Positions 18,320 through 27,037 of a stretch of DNA of 64,000 bases are shown in pieces. Made by a program: the position numbers and the translations under genes. Source of the stretch: Gemmatimonadota bacterium (GTDB lineage Bacteria > Latescibacterota > UBA2968 > GCA-2709665); contig JAPPFJ010000014.1 of the NCBI GenBank assembly GCA_028877215.1, positions 1 through 64,000 of the forward strand, read 5' to 3'. The stretch's first letter is position 1. Each line of letters starts with the position of its first letter. The notes under the pieces were generated by a model. The model did not search any database. It was not told the origin of the DNA and was given only the letters and a program-made list of their open reading frames with translations.

Positions 18320-19522
18320 TTGGACAACGCTTCAGATGCTGGCCGGATGGAAGAAGTGCGGTCCGCGGTGAACCGGGAACGGCTTGTCGAAACGGCGATG
18401 TCGCTGATCTCGGTACCCAGCCCCACACGAAGCGCCGGCGCCGTGGCGGATCGTCTCGCGGAGATACTGGCCAACGACGGATTCGAAGTGCAACGGCCGG
18501 TCGCGGACTGGCCGGAAGCGCCGGCGGTTGTGGTTCGACTGAAATCGGATCGACCGGGACCAACCCTGCAGTTCGACGGCCATCTGGATACGGTTCATCT
18601 GCCCTTTGTCCCGCCCCGGTTGGAAGAAGGCGTTCTGTACGGTTCCGGAGCGTCGGATATGAAGGGTGGAATCGCGGCGGCCGTCGAAGCGCTCCGGGCG
18701 CTGCGCGAATCCGAAGCGCTTGCCGGCGGGGGTGTACTGCTTACCGCGCACGACCATCACGAAGGTCCCTGGGGAGACCGGCGTCAGGTGAGGACCCTCG
18801 TGGCGGAGGGTTTCGTGGGCGACGCCGTGATGCTCCCTGAGTATCTGGCGGATCGACTGCCTCTGGCCGGACGGGGAATGGCCATTTTCGAGGTTTCGTT
18901 TCGCAGGGAGGGGGATCCGGTACACGAGGTCCTTCGTGCGCCGGAGACGCCCGATGTGCTTGCAGCCGGCGCCGAACTGGTGTGCCGGCTCCGGAACATG
19001 AATCGATCGCTGGCGAAGACTTCCGACCCGTGGTCGGGGCGCGATACGGTATTCGTGGGGCTCATCGAGTCGGGCGAGATCTACAATCAGGCCCCTGTGG
19101 CGTGCAGCGTCAGGGGCACGAGACGGTGGGTCACGCCCGGCCGTACGGGAGCCGTCGAAGCCGGGTTCCGCGAGCTGGTTGACGAACTCGCGGTGGCGTC
19201 CGGGACGTCGGCAACAGTCGACTTCCAGGTTCAGGGGGACGCGTTCCGGGTCTCACGCGAAGACGCGATCGTCAGCGCGTTTCAGACGGCGTACAAGGCG
19301 GCATCGGGTGGAGAACTGCCGTTTGGCGGCAAACCGTTCGTTGACGACGGCAATACCTACGCGGCCCTTGCCGGCATTCCTGCGCTGACACACGGGCCGG
19401 ATGGGAAAGGGGCGCATACGCTGTCCGAGGTCGTCGAGGTGGACGAGTTGGTCCGGGTGGCGCGGGTGTACGCGATGACGGCCGTGGCGTACTGTGGAGG
19501 GGTGGTTCAGGGCCCTGAATGA
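18320..19522 (+). CDS. M20 family metallopeptidase / deacylase (ArgE/DapE-like)
   Basis: A 400-aa di-zinc hydrolase of the M20A/ArgE-DapE type. The metal motifs are FDGHLDTVH (His and catalytic Asp, about residue 85) and GSGASDMKGG (bridging Asp). The general-base Glu follows in the HHEGPWG region. A dimerisation lid domain lies in the middle, and the C-terminal GPDGKGAHTLSEVVEVDEL carries the last His ligand. The TTG at 18320 was chosen because GGGAGG stands 6 bp before it; the next candidate is the ATG at 18347. Substrate (N-acyl amino acid or dipeptide) is unknown. It converges on pyrE. Confidence 0.85.
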   Translation: MDNASDAGRMEEVRSAVNRERLVETAMSLISVPSPTRSAGAVADRLAEILANDGFEVQRPVADWPEAPAVVVRLKSDRPGPTLQFDGHLDTVHLPFVPPRLEEGVLYGSGASDMKGGIAAAVEALRALRESEALAGGGVLLTAHDHHEGPWGDRRQVRTLVAEGFVGDAVMLPEYLADRLPLAGRGMAIFEVSFRREGDPVHEVLRAPETPDVLAAGAELVCRLRNMNRSLAKTSDPWSGRDTVFVGLIESGEIYNQAPVACSVRGTRRWVTPGRTGAVEAGFRELVDELAVASGTSATVDFQVQGDAFRVSREDAIVSAFQTAYKAASGGELPFGGKPFVDDGNTYAALAGIPALTHGPDGKGAHTLSEVVEVDELVRVARVYAMTAVAYCGGVVQGPE

Positions 19523-19535
19523 GCGAAACCGCCGG

Positions 19536-20210
19536 TTACGCTGATATTCCGTGTTCGTCCAGGTAGGTTTCGATTCGTCCCATCATGTCGGCAGTAAGGG
19601 CGATTCGTCCGCTGATGCTGCGTCCCGGCAGGTATGCAAGAATGTCATGGACGCTGACAATGGACCGCACTGGCACGCCGGCGGCTGTCTGGAGGGCCGC
19701 CACCGCGTCCTCGCCATCGGCGTTTTTTTCCTTGCGGTCCAGAGCGATAACGAGACCCGTTATCCGGGCGCTGCACGCGGCTTTCAGCCTGCGGATCGTC
19801 TGAATCTTGGTGGCGCCGTCGGTAACAACGTCGTCTACCAGTACGACGCGGTCCTGAGGGTCGGGTTCCTTGCCAACGAGCCAGCCTCCTTCCCCGTGTT
19901 CCTTGATCTCCTTGCGGTCAAAGCCAAAGCTGGTATCCATGTCGAACCGCTGCCGGAGTGCGATGGCCGCGGCGATGCACAGGGGAATGCCCTTGTATGC
20001 CGGACCGAAGACAAGCGTGGGTTCAACGTCGAACTCCCGGATGGCGCAGGCATAGTAGTAGCCGAGGCGCTCGATTTCCGCACCGGTGTTGAATTGCCCG
20101 GCATTGAAGAAGTAAGGGGACCTTCGACCGCTCTTGAGCGTGAATTCGCCGAAACGGAGGGCGCGGGTTTCAACCAGAAAGTCAATGAAGTCTTGCTGAT
20201 AGGCTTGCAT
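19536..20210 (-). CDS. pyrE: Orotate phosphoribosyltransferase
   Basis: A 224-aa enzyme that joins orotate and PRPP to give OMP in pyrimidine synthesis. Seen in order: FTLKSGRRSPYFFNAG (orotate-binding start), the flexible-loop lysines in FDRKEIKEHGEGG, and the PRPP motif RVVLVDDVVTDGATK near residues 122-136. Length is typical. GGGAGC lies upstream of the ATG. No other pyr gene is adjacent. Confidence 0.95.
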   Translation of the reverse strand: MQAYQQDFIDFLVETRALRFGEFTLKSGRRSPYFFNAGQFNTGAEIERLGYYYACAIREFDVEPTLVFGPAYKGIPLCIAAAIALRQRFDMDTSFGFDRKEIKEHGEGGWLVGKEPDPQDRVVLVDDVVTDGATKIQTIRRLKAACSARITGLVIALDRKEKNADGEDAVAALQTAAGVPVRSIVSVHDILAYLPGRSISGRIALTADMMGRIETYLDEHGISA

Positions 20211-20346
20211 CGCAGGTGCTCCCGATGAATGGAACCCGCTCCGTAAAATCGGTTGACGGCCGGGTTTGTGCTTGACGCATTTTTGTCAAAAGGCGATCTT
20301 AGAGGACACTGGAGGCGAACTGTTCAAAGGGCGAATCGAGGTCGGA

Positions 20347-20790
20347 TTGACGGTCACACAGTGGAGAGTCGCGCTGGCGGGTTGGATGGGACTGATCTTT
20401 CTGATGTCGAGCAGATGGATGGCTTTCGGGATGTCCGCGGACGCGACGGAGGCCTGGTTCGGCGTTCTGAATTACGTCGTCCGCAAGCTCGCGCATCTGG
20501 GGGAATATGCGATTCTGACGTACCTCTGGCTGCGTTCAATCTGGACGGAACCGCGGCGGTTCGGCCCATGTCTGGCATGGAGCGCTGTGCTATCGGTATG
20601 TTACGCCGTGACAGATGAGTTCCATCAGTATGCCGTTCCGGAGCGGCTGGGAACCTGGACCGACGTCCTGTATGACGCCGCCGGCGCCCTGCTGATGGTT
20701 TATCTGTTATGGAAAATCAGGAACGGCGAAAACGCGGCATTGAAACGCCGGATGTTCGGGTTCCGCGATGGTGCGGCGGAACGCGCATAA
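20347..20790 (+). CDS. VanZ-like family membrane protein
   Basis: A small (147 aa) membrane protein with about four TM helices and the VanZ-like signatures RKLAHLGEYAIL (residues ~45-56) and VTDEFHQYAVPERLGT (~83-98). Its function in most bacteria is unknown; VanZ itself gives teicoplanin resistance. The TTG at 20347 is preferred over the ATG at 20266 because the added N-terminus is not membrane-like and CGAGG stands about 5 bp before the TTG. The sulfatase gene starts 64 bp downstream on the same strand. Confidence 0.75.
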   Translation: MTVTQWRVALAGWMGLIFLMSSRWMAFGMSADATEAWFGVLNYVVRKLAHLGEYAILTYLWLRSIWTEPRRFGPCLAWSAVLSVCYAVTDEFHQYAVPERLGTWTDVLYDAAGALLMVYLLWKIRNGENAALKRRMFGFRDGAAERA

Positions 20791-20854
20791 GATAAACGAT
20801 CTCACCCGGCCTGACAAGACGATTCACCCATAAATAGCTCGTAGCAGGACTGCC

Positions 20855-22189
20855 ATGGCCACAGATTATCGCAGCGTGCTGCTGTTGATTGCCGACGACT
20901 GGAGCCCGATTGCAGGATGCTACGGAAACCTGGCGATCAGGACACCGAACGTGGACGCACTGGCATCGCGCGGAACGGTGTTTACCCAGGCCTTCTGTAC
21001 AACGCCGTCCTGCGCAGCCAGCCGGGCGTGCGTGTTGACGGGACACTACAGCCATACCCACGGCCAGTACGGCCATACGCACGGGATCCACAATTTTCAT
21101 ACGCAGCTGTCCATGCCCTCCATTCCCAGGACCCTCGGATCGTCGGGGATTGCCACCGGGGTTGTGGGCAAGCTGCACGTACAGCCGGAGGAAGTATATC
21201 CGTGGACGTTCGACCGGCAGCATGTGCGCGGCGGGACCCGCAACGTGGCCGAGATGGCCCGGCAGGCCGGTGAGTTCCTTTCTCAAACGGGTGACAGGCC
21301 GTTCTATCTGCACATGGGATTTGGAGATCCGCATCGGAATTTCGGAAACAGGGAGACCTATCCTGACGTGGAGGAGGTGCGTTATTCGCCGGACGAGGTG
21401 GTGGTGCCCGATTTCCTGCCCGACCATCCGGCTGTGCGGAAAGAGCTGGCCGAATATTACCAGTCGATATCCAGACTGGATCAGGGGATCGGGATGGCGG
21501 TGGATGCGCTGGAAGCCGCCGGGAGGGCGGCGGACACGCTGATCGTCGTGATGAGCGACCACGGGATGCCGTTTCCCGGCGCCAAGGGATCCTCGTTTGA
21601 CTCCGGGCATCGCTGTCCGTTGATTCTGGTACGGCCCAATGCGGCGTCCGTTCGTTCCGACGCGCTTGTAAACTGGTGCAATATCGCGCCGACGGTTCTG
21701 GATTGGTGCGGGGTGGATCCACCGGAGGGCCTTCCGGAGCGTTCTCTGGTCCCGATTCTGGACGAGGCCCATCCGGAAGGGTGGGAAGAGACGTTTTTTT
21801 CTCATTCGTTCCACGAGGTGACGAACTACTATCCGTACCGTGTGCTGAGGGGAAGAAAGTATAAATACGTCCGCAATCTCTATCCCGAGTTGACAACGCC
21901 GATTCCGGGCGATCTGTGGGCGTCACCGACCTGGCAGACAGTCCTTGCCGAGGGGATCGGGATGATGGGGAGGCGCCCCACGGAACGGTTTCTGCATCAG
22001 GATGGAGAAGCACTGTTCGACGTTGAGGCCGACCCGGAAGAGGCCACCAATCTGATCCACGATCCGGTGGTTGCGGAGGTCGCGGAGACGATGCGGCGGA
22101 AGGTCAAGTCGTTCCGGGTCGAGACCCGGGATCCGTGGGTCCTCGCGTCCATCCACGCCGGCGAAGAAGGTCTCGACGACAGGCGGTGA
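20855..22189 (+). CDS. Sulfatase (arylsulfatase / N-sulfoglucosamine sulfohydrolase-like)
   Basis: A 444-aa alkaline-phosphatase-superfamily sulfatase. Metal ligands appear in LLIADDW (Asp14, Asp15). The formylglycine motif is CAASR (Cys53, in the C-x-A-x-R form), followed by ACVLTGHYSHTHG. The second metal site is seen at VMSDHGMPF. There is no signal peptide, so it appears cytosolic unless the start is wrong; the ATG has GCAGGA upstream. An anaerobic or copper-type maturase is not seen nearby. The heparan N-sulfatase-like arrangement suggests sulfated glycan turnover. Confidence 0.88.
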   Translation: MATDYRSVLLLIADDWSPIAGCYGNLAIRTPNVDALASRGTVFTQAFCTTPSCAASRACVLTGHYSHTHGQYGHTHGIHNFHTQLSMPSIPRTLGSSGIATGVVGKLHVQPEEVYPWTFDRQHVRGGTRNVAEMARQAGEFLSQTGDRPFYLHMGFGDPHRNFGNRETYPDVEEVRYSPDEVVVPDFLPDHPAVRKELAEYYQSISRLDQGIGMAVDALEAAGRAADTLIVVMSDHGMPFPGAKGSSFDSGHRCPLILVRPNAASVRSDALVNWCNIAPTVLDWCGVDPPEGLPERSLVPILDEAHPEGWEETFFSHSFHEVTNYYPYRVLRGRKYKYVRNLYPELTTPIPGDLWASPTWQTVLAEGIGMMGRRPTERFLHQDGEALFDVEADPEEATNLIHDPVVAEVAETMRRKVKSFRVETRDPWVLASIHAGEEGLDDRR

Positions 22190-22368
22190 GACCTCTCCCC
22201 CGGCCCCCTCTCCTAAAGGAAAGGGGGAGACACAAGACGCGTTTCGAAAAGGCCCTCCAGCGAAAATTCTCATCGTCGAGAGAACGTCGTTTCCGCTTAT
22301 TCCCACTGACAATACACGGAGGAACCCCGGTTCCCCCTTCCTTCAGGAAGGGGGTAAGGGGGTAGGTC
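22190..22368 (+). repeat. GACCT...AGGTC composite palindromic element, copy 2
   Basis: Starts GACCTCTCCCCC one base after the sulfatase TGA stop and ends GGGGGTAGGTC. It holds the same two palindromes as copy 1 (CCCCTCTCCTAAAGGAAAGGGG and CCCCCTTCCTTCAGGAAGGGGG) in the same order. The spacer is about 50 bp shorter than in 4371-4597. Confidence 0.75.
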
Positions 22369-22417
22369 GGACGCGCCGGTCTCGGGGCCCTGTGCAGTCC
22401 CCAACACGAGGTATCTC

Positions 22418-23056
22418 TTGATCTTCAAATCAATCGTCGTGGGTCCGTTGCAGGTGAACTGTTTCGTCCTGGCCTGTGAAAAGACCCTCGAGGGCATCAT
22501 CGTCGATCCGGGCGACAACATCCCGGAGGTCATGGAACTCGTCCTGGAAGACGACATCCGCATCGTGGAAGTCGTGGCCACCCACGGACATTACGACCAC
22601 ATTGCGCATGCGGCCTCGGCTGTCCGTAAAACCGGGGCCCCGTTTGCGATACATCCCGCCAACCGCTTCGAGCTGGAAAACCTCGTCGAAATCGCCGGAT
22701 CCATCGGTATGGACGCGGAGCCCCCGCCGCGCGTCGATCGTTTTCTCCAGGAGGGAGACATCGTCAGGATGGGTGAAGAAACCCTCGAGATCGTCCACAC
22801 GCCGGGCCACGCACGGGGCAATATCACCCTCAAGTGGCCGGGCCACGCGATTGTCGGGGACAGCCTTTTTGCCGGCTCCATCGGCCGCACCGACCTTCCG
22901 GGCGGCGATACGGACCTTCTGCTCAAGTCAATACGGGAGAAGATTCTGACTCTGGACGATGAGACGAAGATCTACCCCGGCCATGGACCCTTCACCACCG
23001 TGGGCCTTGAGAAATCGAGCAATCCCTTTTTCGCGGGGCGTTCAGGCGTGTGGTGA
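22418..23056 (+). CDS. Metallo-beta-lactamase fold hydrolase, glyoxalase II-like
   Basis: A 212-aa MBL-fold hydrolase. The metal motif THGHYDH is at about residues 53-59, with the further His in HTPGHARGN and the Asp in IVGDSLFAGSIGRTDL, then the last His in YPGHGPFTT. These match the small glyoxalase-II-like group (YcbL/GloB-like), which cleaves thioesters. The start is TTG at 22418 with CGAGG 6 bp upstream. pepA follows at 23114. Confidence 0.88.
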   Translation: MIFKSIVVGPLQVNCFVLACEKTLEGIIVDPGDNIPEVMELVLEDDIRIVEVVATHGHYDHIAHAASAVRKTGAPFAIHPANRFELENLVEIAGSIGMDAEPPPRVDRFLQEGDIVRMGEETLEIVHTPGHARGNITLKWPGHAIVGDSLFAGSIGRTDLPGGDTDLLLKSIREKILTLDDETKIYPGHGPFTTVGLEKSSNPFFAGRSGVW

Positions 23057-23113
23057 TTTTGGAAACGCCGCGCCCGCACCGGCCCGTACCAACCGTCATT
23101 GAGGGGAGGTTTT

Positions 23114-24634
23114 GTGGACATATCTGTAGCGATTGAAAACATCGTAGAATGGGAAACGGACGCGATTGTGTTGAATCTGTTCGAGGGCGTCACGGTACCC
23201 GGCGGCGCCACCGGCGCAGTTGACGCGGCTTTGAACGGCCAGATCCGGGACCTGATTGCAGGCGGCGACTTCACGGGAAAATTCAAAGAGATCGCGGTCC
23301 TCTATCCGAGGGGTGGCATTTCCGCGAGGCGCCTACTCCTCGTGGGCCTGGGCAAACGGGAGGAATTCACCGTCGACCGGGTGCGGCAGGTCTCCGCCGC
23401 GGCCGCGCGGCGTGCCCGCGGCCTGGGCGCGGAGCAGCTGGCCACGGTGGTTCACGGCGGCGGCGTGGGCGGCCTTGAAGTTCGCGCCGCGGCTCAGGCG
23501 GTGGTTGAGGGCGCCGTTCTCGGCACGTACCGCTTTACGCCGTACAAGAGCGGGGAAGACGACGACGACAACAACGAACTCGAAGGACTTACACTGGTCG
23601 AATTCGATGCAGCCAAACAGACCGACGTCGAAAACGGATCGAATGCAGGGAGAATCATTGCAGAAGCCGCATGTTTAGCCCGGGACCTGGCAAGCCATCC
23701 GGGAAACGAAATGACGCCCGCCATTCTCGCCGGACGCGCCGAAGCCATGGCCCGTGAAACGGGCCTGCGATGCGAGGTTTTCGACGACGAGCGGATTGAA
23801 GCGGAAGGTATGCGCACCATTCAGGCCGTGGCGCAGGGCAGCGCGCAACCCCCCAGATTCATCATCCTCGAACACGACGGCGAAGATCCGGAAGCAGCGC
23901 CCGCGGTGCTGATCGGAAAGGGCATCACGTTCGATTCCGGCGGTATTTCCATCAAGGGCTCCGAGGGCATGTGGGATATGAAATTCGACATGGGTGGCGC
24001 CGCCGCCGTCATCGGCGCGATGCAGGCGGTGGCGCGCCTGGACCTGCCGGTGCGCACGATCGGCCTGGTGGCGGCCTCGGAAAATATGCCCGGAAGCCGC
24101 GCGCTCAAACCGGGCGACATCATCCGCTCCATGCTGGGAAAAACCATCGAGATCCGATCCACGGACGCCGAAGGCCGCCTGGTTCTGGCCGACGCCGTGG
24201 CCTATGCCGCCCGCTACAAACCCTGCGCCGCGATCGATCTTGCCACGCTCACGGGCGCCTGCATCATTGCCCTTGGGCACGAGGCCAGCGGGCTGTTCTC
24301 CAACGATGACGCACTGGCGTCCGAAATCGCCGCGGCCGGAGAAAGGACGGGCGAGATCGCGTGGCGCCTGCCCATTCTGGACGGCCATCGCGAGCAGATG
24401 AAGAGCGATATTGCCGATCTGAAAAACACGGGTGGCCGCGGCGGCGGCGCCATCACGGGCGCGGCGTTCATCGAAGCCTTCGTGCAGGACTTCCCCTGGG
24501 CGCACCTGGATATTGCCGGCACCGCCTGGGCGCAGAAAGACCTGCCGCACATCCCCAGGGGCGGCACGGGCGTGGGCGTGCGACTTCTGGTTGATCTGCT
24601 GCGGAACAAAGAAAATGCGCCGGAACCCTTGTGA
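23114..24634 (+). CDS. pepA: Leucyl aminopeptidase (M17 family)
   Basis: A 506-aa cytosolic di-metal aminopeptidase. The C-terminal catalytic domain shows KGITFDSGGISIKG (Lys and Asp ligands), MKFDMGGAAAV, and the signature STDAEGRLVLADA, where most family members read NTDAEGR. GTG at 23114 is taken as the start because GGGGAGG is 4 bp upstream; the TTG at 23099 overlaps that SD. Length matches the family (~500). The stop codon lies inside the loop of its own terminator. Confidence 0.92.
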   Translation: MDISVAIENIVEWETDAIVLNLFEGVTVPGGATGAVDAALNGQIRDLIAGGDFTGKFKEIAVLYPRGGISARRLLLVGLGKREEFTVDRVRQVSAAAARRARGLGAEQLATVVHGGGVGGLEVRAAAQAVVEGAVLGTYRFTPYKSGEDDDDNNELEGLTLVEFDAAKQTDVENGSNAGRIIAEAACLARDLASHPGNEMTPAILAGRAEAMARETGLRCEVFDDERIEAEGMRTIQAVAQGSAQPPRFIILEHDGEDPEAAPAVLIGKGITFDSGGISIKGSEGMWDMKFDMGGAAAVIGAMQAVARLDLPVRTIGLVAASENMPGSRALKPGDIIRSMLGKTIEIRSTDAEGRLVLADAVAYAARYKPCAAIDLATLTGACIIALGHEASGLFSNDDALASEIAAAGERTGEIAWRLPILDGHREQMKSDIADLKNTGGRGGGAITGAAFIEAFVQDFPWAHLDIAGTAWAQKDLPHIPRGGTGVGVRLLVDLLRNKENAPEPL

Positions 24635-24650
24635 GGGTTTCCGGCGCTTT
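24617..24650 (+). terminator. Intrinsic terminator overlapping the pepA stop
   Basis: GCGCCGGAACCC (24617-24628) pairs with GGGTTTCCGGCGC (24635-24647) with one bulged T. The loop contains the pepA TGA. Three T follow, and the run of A upstream gives weak activity in the other direction for the minus-strand barrel genes. Confidence 0.75.
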
Positions 24651-24686
24651 GGGCTTGCTGAGTATCGTCCGTCGTCTATAGTATAA

Positions 24687-25190
24687 TCAATCTCCCGGGA
24701 GGCTGAAACGTATGCCCGCCTGAAGGCCGACTTCGTTCTCTGCTGTCTGGTCTTCGAAAGATCTGAACCAGCGTACCTGAACGAACACCCCCGCGCGGGG
24801 TCCCACGCCAAACGACAACCCGCCCGCCACGGTGATCATCCCGTCGGTGCCGGTTGCCTGGCCCGTGGTGGGTTGACCCCGGATGAGCAGCGCTCCGCCG
24901 CCGGCGCCGAAATATATCGTACCCCCGTATTCCGAAAGCGGCGGCTTGTATAGCAGCGAGATGCCTATCGGTATGATCCTTGTACCCGACTTGCTGTAGA
25001 ATTCGCAGAAAGGCGCCAGGTGAGTGGGATACTCGTCGCTAAGCGACATCTCGATCGAAAAATGACCGCCCGGCCTGGTGGGGTCCAGGAGGGTACCGCC
25101 TCCCAGATTCATCCCAAAATCCCTTGCGTGAGCGGGCGTGGCCGCCAGTAAGGCGAAGCCGGACAGCAAAACCAGTATTCGAATTCTCAT
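24687..25190 (-). CDS. Small outer-membrane beta-barrel-like protein, paralogue 1
   Basis: A 167-aa exported protein: signal peptide 1-21 (LVLLSGFALLAATPAHA) and then alternating strands rich in Gly and aromatic residues, ending VGLQAGIRFSLPGD, as in 8-strand outer-membrane barrels. It is the most diverged of three neighbouring paralogues; shared pieces are the APFCEFYSKSGTRI block and IYFGAGGG. GGAGGAATA before the ATG at 25190 decides the start (a longer frame begins at 25214). Function is unknown. Confidence 0.65.
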   Translation of the reverse strand: MRIRILVLLSGFALLAATPAHARDFGMNLGGGTLLDPTRPGGHFSIEMSLSDEYPTHLAPFCEFYSKSGTRIIPIGISLLYKPPLSEYGGTIYFGAGGGALLIRGQPTTGQATGTDGMITVAGGLSFGVGPRAGVFVQVRWFRSFEDQTAENEVGLQAGIRFSLPGD

Positions 25191-25253
25191 TATTCCTCCA
25201 TTATGCGCGGTCAAACGCGGCCAAAATGATGATTCAGGCGCGGCGTGTGTTGC

Positions 25254-25856
25254 CTAATAGTCTTCATATTCCGATTGGCCGATATTGAGAGACAGGCCAA
25301 TCTGAAATGCAAAGCTCTTTACGTCCAGTTCAGGCGCCACCTCCTGGCCACTGGAGAGTGTGATGACTTCGGGATCTCCGCTGTACATGCCAATCCACTT
25401 GCCTTGCAGGAAAACCGACGCCGTCTCGGTTGTGGCGAATTCCAGGCCGGCCAGCACGGTGACCATGGCCTGGGTTCTTGAAGCTTCAACCGTCTCAAGG
25501 GATCTGTCGGTGGTTTCGCCAATGTCAACGTCAAATTCCCTCTTTGACGTCACGCTGCCTAAGCCACCTCCACCCCCGAAGTAGATGATCCCTTTTTCGC
25601 CCGTGGGACGTTTCACGACTAGATTCAGGCCGCCGCCGAAGACCCTGTTTTCGGATTTGGTAAAGAAATCGATAAACGGCGAAAACGCGACCAGGCCCTC
25701 GGAGGCGCTGATGTCATACGCGAGACCGATGCCCGGCGTCTGTTCGTCGAAGTGTATACCCGCGCCCAACTTCAGCGCGTGCTGCGCCCACGCGGTGGAA
25801 CTGGTGAGCATTACAGTCGAGCAAATGACAAAGAGTACGCGGAAAAGCGCCTGCAT
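25254..25856 (-). CDS. Small outer-membrane beta-barrel-like protein, paralogue 2
   Basis: A 200-aa exported protein with a signal peptide to about residue 25 (TSSTAWAQ). Blocks shared with the next gene upstream: SPFIDFFTKSENRVFGGG and LNLVVKRPTGEKGIIYFGGG. An acidic insert (VDIGETTDRSLETVEASRT) precedes the strand AMVTVLAGLEFA. GGGAGG precedes the ATG. Outer-membrane location is inferred from signal peptide and strand pattern; no family name could be assigned. Confidence 0.65.
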   Translation of the reverse strand: MQALFRVLFVICSTVMLTSSTAWAQHALKLGAGIHFDEQTPGIGLAYDISASEGLVAFSPFIDFFTKSENRVFGGGLNLVVKRPTGEKGIIYFGGGGGLGSVTSKREFDVDIGETTDRSLETVEASRTQAMVTVLAGLEFATTETASVFLQGKWIGMYSGDPEVITLSSGQEVAPELDVKSFAFQIGLSLNIGQSEYEDY

Positions 25857-26041
25857 TCAAGCCTCCCTGCGGCTGCCGTGGTATTGACTTCCGGATCGTC
25901 GGGATAGAAGGACGTTTCAACAACAATAATAATCGCCAAAATACCGCCGGAAATCAACCCAAAAACGGCCTGACGCGCCTGTACGGGGCAACCGATGTGA
26001 TCCGGCGAGTCGCTTACATTCGCCGGCCGCCGGATTCGCAG

Positions 26042-26632
26042 TCATTGCCAGAAACCGACCGTGATTCCTGCCTGGACCGCGAAATTTCTGAGTTCCAGGT
26101 CGATCGCGTCAGGTATCGTAACCGTCCTTCCTTCAACCTGACCCGTAATGTCCACCCGGCCGCCGCCGAATGTCCCCAGCCACTTGACATGGACGAACCC
26201 GCCCACGTTTTCGTGCAGGTCGAACTCCACACCCAGTACGACATCCGCCATTGCCTGCGTCTTTGACGCCGAACCGGTGATGCCGCTCGAGCTCTCTTCC
26301 AGTCTGACGGAGGCGACGCCTCCTCCCAGGCCCATATAGAGTTGCGATTGTTCGCCTCCGGAGCGTTTGACGACGAGGTTGAGCCCGCCGCCGAAAATGC
26401 GCGAGCCGGACTTGCCGAAAAAATCCACGTAGGGCGAGAGCATCATCCCCTTGTCGCCAAGATCGACGGAAATACTTCCGCCCGGCTCGTTGTTGTTGAA
26501 GAACATCCCGCCGCCCGCCCGGAAAGTACCGGCCGACGCCGGGACGCAGGAAATGAGAACCGCAATTGCCATGACGAGCACGAAAGGCAGTAGAGTGGAA
26601 TACCGGGTTATTCGAAGTTTCATATCAGTCAT
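26042..26632 (-). CDS. Small outer-membrane beta-barrel-like protein, paralogue 3
   Basis: A 196-aa exported protein, with a signal peptide to about residue 35 (VLISCVPASAG). It is clearly related to the gene at 25254: SPYVDFFGKSGSRIFGGG and LNLVVKRSGGEQ align with SPFIDFFTKSENRVFGGG and LNLVVKRPTGEK. GGGAG precedes the ATG. It is the first gene of the three on this strand; the gaps are 185 and 63 bp. Ends in ITVGFWQ, an aromatic-ended last strand as in barrel proteins. Confidence 0.65.
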   Translation of the reverse strand: MTDMKLRITRYSTLLPFVLVMAIAVLISCVPASAGTFRAGGGMFFNNNEPGGSISVDLGDKGMMLSPYVDFFGKSGSRIFGGGLNLVVKRSGGEQSQLYMGLGGGVASVRLEESSSGITGSASKTQAMADVVLGVEFDLHENVGGFVHVKWLGTFGGGRVDITGQVEGRTVTIPDAIDLELRNFAVQAGITVGFWQ

Positions 26633-26688
26633 ATTCTCCCTGTCGAGCGCCGCGGTTTACGAGAAGCTCTCAGCTGTCAGCTTGAATC

Positions 26689-26843
26689 GGTGAGACGTAA
26701 GCCGGGAGAGGTTAGAGATTTCCTGCCCTGTGAGGCTTCCTCTCGTGCCGGAGGCAACGAGGAATAACATACCCGGCAATGATCTCATCTACCGTCTTAC
26801 GTCTCCCGTCTACCCGATTTTCTCACCTCTAACCTCTCCCCGC
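26689..26843 (+). repeat. Purine/pyrimidine inverted-repeat element
   Basis: GTGAGACGTAAGCCGGGAGAG, then the core GCTTCCTCTCGTGCCGGAGG, then CTACCGTCTTACGTCTCCCG. Arm pairs such as GAGACGTAAG / CTTACGTCTC are exact complements. The rest of 26633-27037 has no gene; AT-rich bases near 26940 (TATCCTATATTCCC) may be the promoter of the EpmA-like gene. Confidence 0.75.
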
Positions 26844-27037
26844 CTCGTCGAAATATATCGCGAGAAACGTAGTGGCGGCAAGGGATTTTTCCGTCGGAGA
26901 TCCCGTCCCGTACGGATGCATGTTGCTCCTCGACACCGGTTATCCTATATTCCCAATCGCCTTTTTAGAAAGCTGAGAATTCCAAAACTGCTTCCTGGAC
27001 CTGTTGCAGGAAGTGCCCGTACCGTTCGGCCACGTCC

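Noticed and set aside
18320..18346. ATG at 18347 as start of the M20 peptidase
   Set aside because: GGGAGG lies at proper distance before the in-frame TTG at 18320; the ATG has no comparable SD. The difference is only nine residues.
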